Origin: Novosphingobium colocasiae
Lineage (GTDB): Bacteria > Pseudomonadota > Alphaproteobacteria > Sphingomonadales > Sphingomonadaceae
Direction of reading: 5' to 3'
Assembly (NCBI RefSeq): GCF_014652555.1
Contig: NZ_BMZA01000002.1
Coordinates: 124,001 to 188,000, forward strand
DNA: 64,000 nucleotides
Numbering within the stretch: position 1 is the stretch's first letter; the number at the start of each line of letters is the position of its first letter. The position numbers and the translations under genes were made by a program. The notes under the pieces were generated by a model that did not search any database, had not been told where the DNA came from, and saw only the letters and a list, made by a program, of their open reading frames with translations. Below are positions 44,721-54,475 of this stretch, piece after piece.

Positions 44721-46766
44721 ATGGCAATCGCCGGATATCGAAGAGACATCGACGGCCTGCGCTCGATCGCGATCGGCTCCGTGGTGCTGTACCACGCCGG
44801 GTTCCAGGTGTTTTCCGGCGGCTTCGTCGGGGTCGATATCTTCTTCGTGATTTCCGGCTTCCTGATCACCAGCGGGTTGCTCAAGGATGCTGCGGGCGAC
44901 GGGATTTCGATCGCCCGTTTCTACGTCCGGCGCATCCGCCGCATCGTGCCGGCCTATCTCGCCGTCGTCCTCGCCGCGCTCGTCGTCGGCGCGTTCCTGT
45001 TGTTGCCGAGCGAATACCTCGCTCTTGGTCGCAGCGCGCTGGCGACATCGCTGTTCGTCGCCAATATCCATTCGTGGAGCGAGACCGGCTATTTCTCCGG
45101 ATCGGCAATCAGCCATCCGCTGCTGCATATGTGGTCGCTGGCGGTGGAAGAGCAGTATTACCTGATCTGGCCGATCGTGATGATGGGCTTTTTCGGGTTG
45201 CAGCGCCGGACCGGCCTGTCCACGGCATGGCTGCCCCGGTTGATCGTGGTCGCCATCGTGCTGAGCCTTGCGGCCAGCGAAGTGATGCTGAGCTATTCGG
45301 CCAAGACCGTGTTCTACATGGCACCGTTCCGGGCCTGGGAACTGCTGCTCGGCTCGCTGCTGGCCAGCGTGCGCTGGCCGCGGCTGCCCGGGCCCTGGGC
45401 CGCCCATGCGGTCGGTGGCCTGGCGCTGGCGCTGATGGTCGTGCCGATCCTGCTGCTGACCGAAGCCTCGCGTTTCCCCGGCCTGTCGGCGCTGGCCCCG
45501 TGCCTGGGGGCTGTGCTGATCCTCTATCGCGACGAGCGCTACCCTTCGTTCGCCGCGATGCTGCTGTCGCGGCGCATTCCGGTCTTTCTCGGGCTGATCT
45601 CCTACTCGCTGTACCTGTGGCACTGGCCGGTGCTGTCGTTCTACTGGTTCGCCACCCGCAGTGATCCCTCGCCCGGTTGGGCACTCGCACTCGTGCTCCT
45701 GATGCTCGCTCTGGCGACGCTATCGTGGCGCTATATCGAACGCCCGTTCCGCGTTTCGGCAGTGCCGCATGCCGCAGGGAGTGAGCGGCATGTGCTACTG
45801 CTGGGAGCCGGCGGACTGGCGGCAGCGGCCATCGCGGCGGTGGCGGTACTGGCGGGACAGGGCTTTCCGGCCAGACTGCCGCCCGCCGCCGCGCGCGTCG
45901 ACGCGCTGGCGCGCGAGCCTTACGTTTCGCGCCATGGCTGCGTTCTGACGGATGCCTTGCCGGATGATCCCGCGCGATCGTGCTTTGCCGCCGCCGATCG
46001 TCTGCCCGGACGCAAGATCGTCCTGTGGGGCGATTCCTTTGCCGGCCAGCATGTCAACACCATAGAAGGCGCGCTCGACCGGCCGGGCCGACCGGTCATT
46101 TCGGTCGTCGCCACCGGCTGCACGCCGCTGGCGGGGGTGGACCAGTACTTCGGCAAGGGCCGCCTTGACGCGCGCTGCGGCCAGTTCAACCGCGCGGTTT
46201 TTCAGGAACTGCTGCGGCGCCCCGACATCGACAGCGTGATCATCGCCGGCCGCTGGTCCAATCTCTACGGGTTGCCGGCCAGGAAGGGCACGTTCGATCC
46301 GACCGCACGGTTCCTGATGGACGCAGACCACCGTGCCCGCAACGTCCGGTCCTCGCTCGATGTGATGGCGCGCTCGCTCGATCGCATGGCGGGACAGTTG
46401 CTGGACAGGGGTGTGGCCGTGACCATGCTGCGCGAACCGCCGCGCTATGCCGCCAATGTGCGCGACTGCGTGGCCCTGGCGCTGTGGCGTGGCCAGTCCG
46501 TCGTGAGCAGGTGCGGCATGCCGGAAGCGGAGGCGCGGGCCATGCGCGAACCGGTGGATGCGGTGTTTTCGCGTCTTCACCAGCGTTACAACAACCTGCT
46601 GATTTACGATCAGATCACCCAACTGTGCCCGGCGGATTATTGTCTCGGTTACAAGAATGAAACCCTGATTACGCGCGATACCGAACATCTTACCCGGGCC
46701 GGAAGCGTGATTGCTCTGGGGCCCCTGCTGAAATCGGCGCGTTTCTCCAATTTCCCTGCGGAATGA
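44721..46766 (+). CDS. Acyltransferase-3 with C-terminal SGNH domain (OafA/YrhL type)
   Basis: A 681-residue integral membrane O-acetyltransferase-like protein for surface glycans. Residues 1-360 are the ten-helix acyltransferase-3 domain with RRDIDGLRSIAIGSVVLYHA (catalytic His) and RRIRRIVPAY. A periplasmic SGNH domain follows, with GDSFAGQH (Ser nucleophile, about residue 438) and DTEHLTRAG (Asp-x-x-His) near the end. It probably adds acetyl groups to the polysaccharide. It starts at ATG 44721, 92 bp after the previous gene. Confidence 0.92.
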   Translation: MAIAGYRRDIDGLRSIAIGSVVLYHAGFQVFSGGFVGVDIFFVISGFLITSGLLKDAAGDGISIARFYVRRIRRIVPAYLAVVLAALVVGAFLLLPSEYLALGRSALATSLFVANIHSWSETGYFSGSAISHPLLHMWSLAVEEQYYLIWPIVMMGFFGLQRRTGLSTAWLPRLIVVAIVLSLAASEVMLSYSAKTVFYMAPFRAWELLLGSLLASVRWPRLPGPWAAHAVGGLALALMVVPILLLTEASRFPGLSALAPCLGAVLILYRDERYPSFAAMLLSRRIPVFLGLISYSLYLWHWPVLSFYWFATRSDPSPGWALALVLLMLALATLSWRYIERPFRVSAVPHAAGSERHVLLLGAGGLAAAAIAAVAVLAGQGFPARLPPAAARVDALAREPYVSRHGCVLTDALPDDPARSCFAAADRLPGRKIVLWGDSFAGQHVNTIEGALDRPGRPVISVVATGCTPLAGVDQYFGKGRLDARCGQFNRAVFQELLRRPDIDSVIIAGRWSNLYGLPARKGTFDPTARFLMDADHRARNVRSSLDVMARSLDRMAGQLLDRGVAVTMLREPPRYAANVRDCVALALWRGQSVVSRCGMPEAEARAMREPVDAVFSRLHQRYNNLLIYDQITQLCPADYCLGYKNETLITRDTEHLTRAGSVIALGPLLKSARFSNFPAE

Positions 46767-46876
46767 TTTGAAGTTGACCCATTCGGGGTCATGCTGCGTT
46801 TGCGAATGAGGGTTGCGGATGGCCGCGCAGCATGTCATGAGCGGGTGAAACCACCTAGGGTGCGGGGACTAAGTTC

Positions 46877-47455
46877 GTGAAATTGAACCGCTCGTTGATG
46901 TTGTTGGGCGCATTCCTTGCGACCGCAGGCTGCGCAACCGTTCCAGCCAGTGACCTGATTACGTCGGGGCCCCGATACGAAGCACCAAGCGTCCAGGCAC
47001 CTTATGCATTGGGCACCGGAGATCAGCTTCGCGTCATCGTCTATGGCGATCAGGTCATCAATAACGTCTACAAGGTCGGGCCGGACGGCATGGTCGTGCT
47101 GCCGCTGATCGGTGCCATCGCCGCCGCCGGCCGCTCCACCGGAGACGTGCAGGCCGAAGCAACCCGCCGGTTCGCCGCCGGTTACCTGAATTCGCCCAGC
47201 GTCGCGATCGAAATCGATCGCTACCGTCCGGTCTATGTTCTCGGCGAAGTGCTCAAACCGGGTGCTTACGACTATGCGCCCGACATGACGGCGGCATCGC
47301 TCATCGCCAACGGCGGCGGCTTCACCCCGCGCGCGAAGAAGTCCTACGTCTTCATCCGCGCTGAAGGCGGCACGGATGAAAAGGCCTATGAAGTGACGCC
47401 GGCCCTGCACATCCTGCCTGGCGATACCGTTCGCGTGGTCGAGCGGTATTTCTGA
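46877..47455 (+). CDS. Polysaccharide export lipoprotein (Wza-like)
   Basis: A 192-residue outer-membrane lipoprotein; the signal peptide ends in ATAGC. The Poly_export domain (LGTGDQLRVIVYGDQ to about residue 110) and an SLBB motif (VYVLGEVLKPGAYDYAPD) are present. It is shorter than Escherichia coli Wza, as in sphingan systems. The start is GTG at 46877. A GACCC/GGGTC hairpin (46776-46790) lies just upstream, after the acyltransferase gene. The beta-barrel gene follows after 4 bp. Confidence 0.92.
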   Translation: MKLNRSLMLLGAFLATAGCATVPASDLITSGPRYEAPSVQAPYALGTGDQLRVIVYGDQVINNVYKVGPDGMVVLPLIGAIAAAGRSTGDVQAEATRRFAAGYLNSPSVAIEIDRYRPVYVLGEVLKPGAYDYAPDMTAASLIANGGGFTPRAKKSYVFIRAEGGTDEKAYEVTPALHILPGDTVRVVERYF

Positions 47456-47459
47456 TAGC

Positions 47460-48887
47460 GTGACATTGCGTTCCGTGCGCGATCCTGAATGGACCCGAAT
47501 GCCCGGCGAAATGCTGCACGGGCAGGGTGTCTTAGCGTTGCTTTCTGCTTGCTTGCGCGGTGGTTCGGCCGACGGCCCCGCCCTGCGCGTTGCCGTCGGC
47601 CGGGGGGTGCTTTGCGCATTCTTCGGGCTAGGCGCTGTTTGCCTTCCTCAGGGGGCGGCGCTGGCACAGGTTACATCGAACATTCTTATCAATCCCAAAG
47701 TTCCGGATTACATGGTTCCCTATCAGGAGCGCAGTGTTCCAGAACAGGGGGACGGTGATTGGGCGGCGTTGGGCATCCGCGCCGGCAGCTTCAGGGTTTC
47801 ACCGACGGCCAGCGTCGGCCAGAGCATCACCAGCAATGCCTATGCCACGGCGAAAGGCACGGCGGCGGCCTTTGAGACCATCGAAGCGGACGTGAAAGCG
47901 CAGTCGGAATGGGCGCGCCACTCGCTCGCTCTGGACGCCTACCGGCGCATCGATTTCTACGTCGGCCACAAGGATCGCAAGGAAGACGAATGGTCGCTCA
48001 AGGCGTCCGGTGATATTGACGTAACCGATGCCGACCAGATCAGTCTCGATGCCGACCTGAACCGGGTTGTGTTTAACACGCTTACCAGCAGTGACGTGAC
48101 GACCACGGGTGCGATCGTATCAATGGTGTATGATCATCAGGCCATCGGCGCGACCAGAACATTCGGTGCCGGCCGCCTGCTGGTTCAGGGTGAGCGATAC
48201 CACGTCAACTTCCTCGCCAAAGGCCTGCTACCGGCTGCAAGCCGGACCTATCGCGATCATGATATTTATCAGGCATCGGTCCAGGGCGAATACAGTTTCG
48301 CACCGTCATTTATGGTGTTTTCCCGGTTTAACTACGTCAAGACGGATTTCGGCAGCACAGTTAGCGTCAGCGGCTCCACGCAAAACAGCGAGGGCGTGCG
48401 ATTGATTGTCGGCGCGCGCAAGACCATTCCCGGACTGGGCCGTGCCACGGTGGCCGTGGCGTACTCCCGTCGGACTCACGCCAGCCCGGCCTTCGGCCCA
48501 GTTAGCGGGCTTTCGGCCCAGGCGCGGGTCGAAGTATTCCTTTCGGCGTTGACCACGATCAAAGGTGAGATCGGCAACCGCATAGCCGACACGCAACTTA
48601 TTTCAACGGCAGCGACCCGCGACAAATATGTGCAGATTGGCGTTGACCATGCGCTACTCCGGAACTTCAAGCTTGGCGCGGATTCGCGAATTGTCTGGCA
48701 GAAGGGACTAATCGGCAGTGATCCGAGCAAGTTCCTCAGCATCGGTTTTCGCGGCGATTATCTCGCTTCCCGACGCTTCGTGATTGCCGGCAGAGTTTCG
48801 TATACAAGCCGCACCTACCCACAAAGCGTTAACCGCCCCGGCATCAAAGAACTGACGGGCGGCCTCACTTTGACTTATCGTATCTAA
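47460..48887 (+). CDS. Outer-membrane beta-barrel protein of the polysaccharide locus
   Basis: A protein of up to 475 residues. A signal-like region ends near PQGAALAQ (about residue 69 when started at GTG 47460; a later ATG at 47499 is possible). The rest is a run of alternating amphipathic strands (QTLNVS-type repeats such as SLALDAYRRIDFYVG and VQGEYSFAPSFMVFSRFNYV) ending in LTLTYRI, with terminal aromatic-hydrophobic residues as in outer-membrane barrels. It matches the BBP2-type porin family seen in exopolysaccharide loci. Its role may be polymer passage or anchoring. Confidence 0.8.
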   Translation: MTLRSVRDPEWTRMPGEMLHGQGVLALLSACLRGGSADGPALRVAVGRGVLCAFFGLGAVCLPQGAALAQVTSNILINPKVPDYMVPYQERSVPEQGDGDWAALGIRAGSFRVSPTASVGQSITSNAYATAKGTAAAFETIEADVKAQSEWARHSLALDAYRRIDFYVGHKDRKEDEWSLKASGDIDVTDADQISLDADLNRVVFNTLTSSDVTTTGAIVSMVYDHQAIGATRTFGAGRLLVQGERYHVNFLAKGLLPAASRTYRDHDIYQASVQGEYSFAPSFMVFSRFNYVKTDFGSTVSVSGSTQNSEGVRLIVGARKTIPGLGRATVAVAYSRRTHASPAFGPVSGLSAQARVEVFLSALTTIKGEIGNRIADTQLISTAATRDKYVQIGVDHALLRNFKLGADSRIVWQKGLIGSDPSKFLSIGFRGDYLASRRFVIAGRVSYTSRTYPQSVNRPGIKELTGGLTLTYRI

Positions 48888-48915
48888 CATTCACCCGCAC
48901 GAAGAGCATAGCACC

Positions 48916-51054
48916 ATGGAAATCGTAGCCACACAGCAAAACGAAGCCACGCTTGCCGAACTCTACGTTCGCGTGCGGGATGTCCTGAAAAGACGATGGA
49001 AAATGTTCGGCATCGTCGCTGCTGCCACCTTCATCGTGCTGGCGGCGGGCATCATGCTGATCAAACCGACGTACACCGCGCAGACGCAGGTTCGCATCGA
49101 TCCAACGCGCGATCCGGTCGCGAACAAGGACCCCAGCGGGCGCACGACGCTGTCGGACGAGGCGATCGATACAGAAGTCTCTTCGTTCTATTCGATGGCG
49201 CTGGCTAAGCAAGTGGTCGAGGAACTGAACCTCGTAAAAGACCCCGAACTTTACAAGAAGGCAACGGCGGCGACGCTGGTCAATAACGACGAAGATGTCC
49301 GAACCGCGATCGCGACTCTGCTGCTGCATGAACTAGCGGTTTACCGTGAACAGCAGACTTATGTCCTCGACGTTGACTACTCGGATGGCGATCCAGTCAA
49401 GGCGGCGATGATCTCTAACTCGTTTGCGAACAATTACATCAAGGGGGCCGTGGGGTCGCGCACCAGCGTGGCGACTGAACAGGCCAAGTGGTATCAGGAG
49501 CAGCTCAACAAATTGAGCTCGGAAATTGCTGCGGCGGACAACGCATCAGCTTCGTTCAAGGCCCAGCATGGGTTGACGGTCGGTACCGTCGAAAACGGTT
49601 ACACCGGAACAATTGTCGACCAGCAAGTACCGTCTCTGGCCGCCAGCCTCGCGCAAGCAGAATCGGATGCGGCAGCATCGCGCGCCGAATATCAGGCTGC
49701 CCTTTCGCAGTCGCGCCGCTCCGGGTCAGGTGCGGTAACCGGGGTGCTGGCATCGTCGGTGGTTGCGCAATTGCGGGCTCAACTGGCACAATTGAACCAG
49801 CAGCGCGACCAGCAAGCGGCGCTTTATGGGCCGTTGCACCCCATGACGAAGCAGTATGCGACCAGCGCAGCAGAAATTGAAAAACAGATTTCGGCAGAAA
49901 GCTCCCGGATCATTTCGGCGCTGGGTTCTGCGGCTGCTGCTTCAGAAGCGCGGGCACAGAGCCTGCGGTCTGCGCTCAATCAGATCGAAGGAATTCGCAC
50001 GGACCAGGCACGCGCCAGCGTAGTTGCGAACACCTTGGACAGGGACGCCGATTCCAAGCGCGAGCTTTACAAGCAGTTGTCGCAAGAGGCTCAGGAAAGC
50101 CTGCAGTCCTCGCAGAACTCGATGTCCTCGGCAACCGTGGTCAACCAGGCCATTCCGCCGCAGGAACCGAGCGCGCCGAACCGGCCGCTGTTCCTGGCGT
50201 TCGCTCTCATCGTCGGCATTCTTGCCGGTGGCGGAACGATCGCGGCGCAGGAAATGCTGGCTGCGGTGATCCGCTCCACCGACGATGTCGAGGACAAGCT
50301 CGGGCTGCCGATGCTGGCCGCCGTGCCGTTCGAAACGTCGAGCCGGCCGGCGCTCCAGGTTCGCGAGAACCCGACGTCGTTCTACTCGGAATCGTTCCGC
50401 ATCGCCCGCACGGCGCTGTTCGGGGCAGGGGGGTGGCCGAGCGACTCCCCGGTCATCGCCTTCACTTCGTCGCTACCGGGCGAAGGCAAGACCACCTGTT
50501 CGCTGGCGTTCGCCCAGTCGATCGCCAGCAGCGGCCGGCGCACGATCCTGATCGACTGCGACGTGCGGCGCGCATCGCTGTCGGGCGCGATGGGCACCGC
50601 CGCCGGCGCGAACGGTCTCGTCGAATATCTCTCGGGCGAAGCGCAGATCAGCGACATCATCACGCCGACCGATGTCGACAATTTCCACACTATCATGGTG
50701 CGGGTGCCGTACTTCAACGCCACCAACCTGTTTGATGGCGAGCGCATGGCCAAGCTGATCGCTTACGCGCGAGCCAACTATGATCAGGTCGTGATCGATC
50801 TTCCGCCGATCGTCGGTCTGGCTGACGGCCGCTTCCTTGCCGGTCTGGCCGACCAGCTCATCTTCGTCATCAAGTGGAACTCCACGCCGATGCCGGCGGC
50901 GCGCGCTGCGGTCGAAGCCCTGCGCGCCATTGGCAAGGAACCTTCGGGTGCGCTCGTCAACGCGGTCGAACAGAACTCGGACATGCTGGTGGCCGGGTAT
51001 TACCTCGATCGCTATTCCAATTACTACAACCAGTCGAGCACCTCGAACGGTTGA
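48916..51054 (+). CDS. Polysaccharide co-polymerase / tyrosine autokinase (Wzc-like)
   Basis: A 712-residue inner-membrane protein controlling chain length and export. TM1 is at about 30-50 and TM2 at about 420-442, with a long periplasmic coiled coil between. The cytoplasmic kinase has Walker A SSLPGEGKTT (about 517-526), A' ILIDCDVRRA and Walker B VVIDLPPI. The C-terminal tyrosine cluster GYYLDRYSNYYNQ is the autophosphorylation tail. It is in operon with the Wza-like and Wzx-like genes. Confidence 0.94.
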   Translation: MEIVATQQNEATLAELYVRVRDVLKRRWKMFGIVAAATFIVLAAGIMLIKPTYTAQTQVRIDPTRDPVANKDPSGRTTLSDEAIDTEVSSFYSMALAKQVVEELNLVKDPELYKKATAATLVNNDEDVRTAIATLLLHELAVYREQQTYVLDVDYSDGDPVKAAMISNSFANNYIKGAVGSRTSVATEQAKWYQEQLNKLSSEIAAADNASASFKAQHGLTVGTVENGYTGTIVDQQVPSLAASLAQAESDAAASRAEYQAALSQSRRSGSGAVTGVLASSVVAQLRAQLAQLNQQRDQQAALYGPLHPMTKQYATSAAEIEKQISAESSRIISALGSAAAASEARAQSLRSALNQIEGIRTDQARASVVANTLDRDADSKRELYKQLSQEAQESLQSSQNSMSSATVVNQAIPPQEPSAPNRPLFLAFALIVGILAGGGTIAAQEMLAAVIRSTDDVEDKLGLPMLAAVPFETSSRPALQVRENPTSFYSESFRIARTALFGAGGWPSDSPVIAFTSSLPGEGKTTCSLAFAQSIASSGRRTILIDCDVRRASLSGAMGTAAGANGLVEYLSGEAQISDIITPTDVDNFHTIMVRVPYFNATNLFDGERMAKLIAYARANYDQVVIDLPPIVGLADGRFLAGLADQLIFVIKWNSTPMPAARAAVEALRAIGKEPSGALVNAVEQNSDMLVAGYYLDRYSNYYNQSSTSNG

Positions 51055-51085
51055 CCAGCAGGCGTGAACCCGGCGGACCCGTCGG

Positions 51086-52357
51086 ATGCCGATACCTAGG
51101 CGGAGCAGGTCCTTCGCGGACCTGAGCCGTTACGCCGTCGCCTTGGTGGGCAATGCGGGTAGCTCGGGTGCCCAGTTTCTCCTCAGCCTGGTGCTGGTCG
51201 CCAGGCTCCCGGCAGCGGGGTTCGGACAGTTTACGTTCCTGCTGTTGCTCGCCCAGTTCATCATGGCGGTGGCGGCGGCCCTGTTTGCCGCCCCGGTTGC
51301 CTCACTACAGCGGGAACCTGAGCCGGACGGACAGGATGCCTGGGTCGCGCTTAGCGGTCTGCAACTGGTTTTCGTGATACCGGCGGCTGGCGTGGCGATG
51401 GGTGCAGCGATGCTGGTTGGCGCGGATGGCCGGACTGCGCCTGTCTTCGCACTGGTCGTGGTGCTCGGATGCTTGCGGCAGTTCGGGCGCATTTCGCAAT
51501 ACAGCCGCAGCGATCAGCGCGGCGTGGCGCTGTCCGATGCGCTGTTCTGCCTGATCCTGCTGGGCGGGATAGCACTGCTTCTGGTCGCCCCGACGGCGCA
51601 GGCGCTGCTGCTTGCATTCGCAAGCCTGTCCCTGGCGCATGCGCTCGGCATCATCCCGCTTGCCGGGCAGTTTTCCGCGCTGGGCCGTTCCGCTTCTGGC
51701 CTTGGCGTAAAGATGGGCATGCTGGCGCGCTACCGGTCCATCTGGGGGCAATACAGCCGGTGGTCACTGCTCGGGGTGATCTCGACCGAGGCCACCGCCA
51801 ATGCGCACAGCTATCTCGTGACGCTTGCCCTGGGGCCGGGCGGTTACGGAGCAATCGCCGCCAGCGCCGTGCTGACCCGCCCCGGCAATGTCGCGTTGAT
51901 CGCCCTGGGCGAATTCGAACGCGCGCGCCTTGGCCGGCTGCATGCTCTGGGGGGCGATCTGGCGGGCAGTCGCGGGCTGTTCATTGCCGCCGCCGCAATC
52001 GTCTGGCTGGCGAGTGCCGGATTGACGGCAGCGGTCCTGGTCTGGTTCCCCGACCTGCTGCTGGAGCGGGGCTACGAGCCGGCGGCATTCACCATCGCCG
52101 CCTGGGGGTGGCTGGCGGTACTACTGGCCCGCTGCGCCTATCTGCCCGCTTCCACCGAAATGCAGGCGCTGGGCGCCTTCCGGGAACTCGCCTGGCCGAC
52201 TGTCATCGCCATGCCGGTGAGCATCGCCGGGACGGTCATCCTGCTTCACTATGCCAGTCCGAGCTGGACCTTGGCCGCGATCACGCTCGGCCAGATTGTG
52301 GCTGGTGCCCTGATCCTGATCCGCTATCGCGGCCTGATGACCCGAGCCGAGACATGA
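51086..52357 (+). CDS. Polysaccharide flippase (Wzx/MATE-type)
   Basis: A 423-residue protein with about 12 membrane helices, typical of lipid-linked repeat-unit flippases. The start (RSFADLSRYAVALVGNAGSS) and the AQFLLSLVLVARLPAAGFGQ segment match the oligosaccharide-flippase family. No soluble domain is present. The end overlaps the GT2 gene by 4 bp. It would flip the repeat unit across the inner membrane for the Wza/Wzc machinery. Confidence 0.88.
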   Translation: MPIPRRSRSFADLSRYAVALVGNAGSSGAQFLLSLVLVARLPAAGFGQFTFLLLLAQFIMAVAAALFAAPVASLQREPEPDGQDAWVALSGLQLVFVIPAAGVAMGAAMLVGADGRTAPVFALVVVLGCLRQFGRISQYSRSDQRGVALSDALFCLILLGGIALLLVAPTAQALLLAFASLSLAHALGIIPLAGQFSALGRSASGLGVKMGMLARYRSIWGQYSRWSLLGVISTEATANAHSYLVTLALGPGGYGAIAASAVLTRPGNVALIALGEFERARLGRLHALGGDLAGSRGLFIAAAAIVWLASAGLTAAVLVWFPDLLLERGYEPAAFTIAAWGWLAVLLARCAYLPASTEMQALGAFRELAWPTVIAMPVSIAGTVILLHYASPSWTLAAITLGQIVAGALILIRYRGLMTRAET

Positions 52358-53358
52358 CCGTGGCCGTGACCATCGCGATCAAGGCCTATAACGAAGCGGA
52401 CAACATCGCCGCTGCGATCGAAAGTGCGCTGGCAGCGATCGCCGAGTTGGGCGGCGGCGAGGTGGTGCTTGCCGATTGCGCATCGACCGACGGCACCGCA
52501 CAAATCGCGTCACGCTATCCGATCCGGGTCCTGTCGCTCGCCAAACCGGACGAGCGATCGTGCGGGGCCGGTGCGCAACTGGCCTATCAGGGCGTGCGGA
52601 CCGAATTCTTCTATCTGATGGATGGCGATATGACCCTGATCCCGGGGTTCCTGCCGCAGGCGCTGGCCTGGCTCCAGGCGCACCCGGATTTTGCCGGTGT
52701 CGGCGGCAACGTGAAGGATCGTTACCTTGAAAATGCCGAGTTCCTGATCCGCGAAGCGTCGCTGGCGCGCGATGCGCATCGGCGCGAAGGGCCGGTCGAT
52801 CGCCTTGACGGTGGTGGGTTGTACCGTGCTGCGGCGATCGAACACCTCGGCTATTTCGCCGATCCGGCACTGCGGTCCTTCGAGGAGTTCGAACTTGCCG
52901 CCCGCCTTGGCGTGGCGGGGTGGAAGATGGCGCGTATCGACGTCGATGCGGTGCTGCACAGCGGGCATCGCATCGATGGCCTTTCACTGATGTGGTACCG
53001 GTTTACCTCCGGGCAGATGGGCGGCGCGGGCACCCTGCTGCGTGCGGCACTGGGCAAACCACACTGGCGCTATACCCTCGCGCACTTGCGGCAGGTGCGC
53101 GCAGTCGCGACCGTCACGGGATGGTGGATGCTGTTGCTCGCCGGTGCGATAGCAGGGGCCTGGCTGGCTGTTGCTTTACTGGTGGTAATACCTGCAGCAT
53201 TTCTGGGGTTTCGGCGGCGCAGCCTCAAACTGGGCCTCTACTCTTTCCTCGTGTGGAATCTCGCGGCTATCGCGACGTTGCGCAGCTTTGTGGAACATCC
53301 CCGGCGGTCCAGCTTACAAGGCAAACAGCTCGCCTTCACCGTGCTTCACGAGGGCTGA
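52354..53358 (+). CDS. Family 2 glycosyltransferase with C-terminal membrane helices
   Basis: A 334-residue inverting GT-A enzyme. Motifs are AIKAYNEADNIAAAIES (1-25), LADCASTDGT and the DxD-like LMDGDMTL (about residue 88). Two or three hydrophobic helices follow from about 255 to 310. The acceptor and sugar are unknown. It is the last gene of the plus-strand block; the next gene converges 7 bp away. Confidence 0.9.
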   Translation: MTVAVTIAIKAYNEADNIAAAIESALAAIAELGGGEVVLADCASTDGTAQIASRYPIRVLSLAKPDERSCGAGAQLAYQGVRTEFFYLMDGDMTLIPGFLPQALAWLQAHPDFAGVGGNVKDRYLENAEFLIREASLARDAHRREGPVDRLDGGGLYRAAAIEHLGYFADPALRSFEEFELAARLGVAGWKMARIDVDAVLHSGHRIDGLSLMWYRFTSGQMGGAGTLLRAALGKPHWRYTLAHLRQVRAVATVTGWWMLLLAGAIAGAWLAVALLVVIPAAFLGFRRRSLKLGLYSFLVWNLAAIATLRSFVEHPRRSSLQGKQLAFTVLHEG

Positions 53359-53365
53359 GTAGCTC

Positions 53366-54475
53366 TCAGCGCAAGCGCAGCACAGCCGCATGCATTGCGT
53401 CGAGCGCTGCGTCCACAATTCGCGACCAGCCGTAGGCGGCACGGGCCCGCTCACCGGCTTCCCGGCCCTCGCGTCGAAGCTGGTGCAGGTCCTTTCCGGC
53501 AAGCCAGGCGTAAGCGTCGGCAGCGGGTTGATCGTCGCCCGTGGCGTGGCCGCCACACGTCCGGACCATGGACAGGCTTCCGGCCATGGGGCGCACGATC
53601 GGCAGCGTATCAGCCGCCAGCGCTTCCAGCACGATCAGCGGAAAACTGTCGATCGCCGACAGATGCACCAGCACGTCAGCCTCACGCAGAGCCTGGGCGA
53701 TGCCGTCCGCATCCAGCCAGTCGATGAGGATGACCTGATCTGCCATCTTGGCCTCGGCGATTTTCCGCGCGATTTCCTCCACCACTTCCGTATCGCCTCG
53801 ACCGATGAGACGGGCGGCAAACGGAATTCCGGCGCGCTTCAACTTCGCGCACAGGTCGAGCATCAGCAGTGACCCTTTGGCGGCGGAAAAACGCGCGGCG
53901 TGGATCAGACGCAGCGGCGCATCGGTCGCGGGCGCGGGCGGCGTGGCGAAGGCCTGCGCGGGCAGGAACGTCCCGATCACATGGCGCGGAAGATCCGAAG
54001 GCAGGCTGATCTCGCCGTCCTGCCCCGCGAACAGCAGGCCCAGACCGTGCGCCCGCCCCATGATCGCCAGCCGCAGCCGGCGAACCCATCCGCGCGTTTC
54101 CAATCGACTGGTGGCACCGAAATGGGGGGTGACGAGGACGGTCCACCCCAGCGCCCGGGCGAGGGGCACGAACAAGGCCTCGGCCAAGCAACTGACATGG
54201 ACCCAGGCCAGATCGAAATCGCCGCGGCGTGCCACCAGCGCCTTGGCGCAGCGGATCATCCGCGCCAGGCCGCGATCGTTGACATAGGCGGCCTCGGTCG
54301 GAAACAGGGCGACTTCGGCCTTGGGAGCGTGGCAGCGGAACGCCTGCAGCGCACGTTCGCAATAGGCCTCTAACCCGCCCGGATGGCTGGGCGAGCCACC
54401 GATGATGCACAGGCGAACCGGTGCGTCGCCGGGCGAATCGGCGCGTTGGCCGGCTTGCGCCGCCGGCGGGGTCAT
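53366..54475 (-). CDS. Family 4 glycosyltransferase
   Basis: A 369-residue retaining GT-B enzyme. The N-terminus LCIIGGSPSHPGGLEAYCER is typical, the middle has LIHAARFSAAKGSLLMLDL, and the nucleotide-sugar-binding end has SAIDSFPLIVLEALAADTLP with the E-x7-E-type motif. It is the last gene of the minus-strand block and overlaps the ligase-like gene upstream by 4 bp. Donor and acceptor are unknown. Confidence 0.9.
   Translation of the reverse strand: MTPPAAQAGQRADSPGDAPVRLCIIGGSPSHPGGLEAYCERALQAFRCHAPKAEVALFPTEAAYVNDRGLARMIRCAKALVARRGDFDLAWVHVSCLAEALFVPLARALGWTVLVTPHFGATSRLETRGWVRRLRLAIMGRAHGLGLLFAGQDGEISLPSDLPRHVIGTFLPAQAFATPPAPATDAPLRLIHAARFSAAKGSLLMLDLCAKLKRAGIPFAARLIGRGDTEVVEEIARKIAEAKMADQVILIDWLDADGIAQALREADVLVHLSAIDSFPLIVLEALAADTLPIVRPMAGSLSMVRTCGGHATGDDQPAADAYAWLAGKDLHQLRREGREAGERARAAYGWSRIVDAALDAMHAAVLRLR

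Noticed and set aside
46776..46790. GACCC/GGGTC hairpin after the acyltransferase gene considered as an intrinsic terminator.
   Set aside because: The stem is only 5 bp and no T-run follows, so I mention it only with the next gene.
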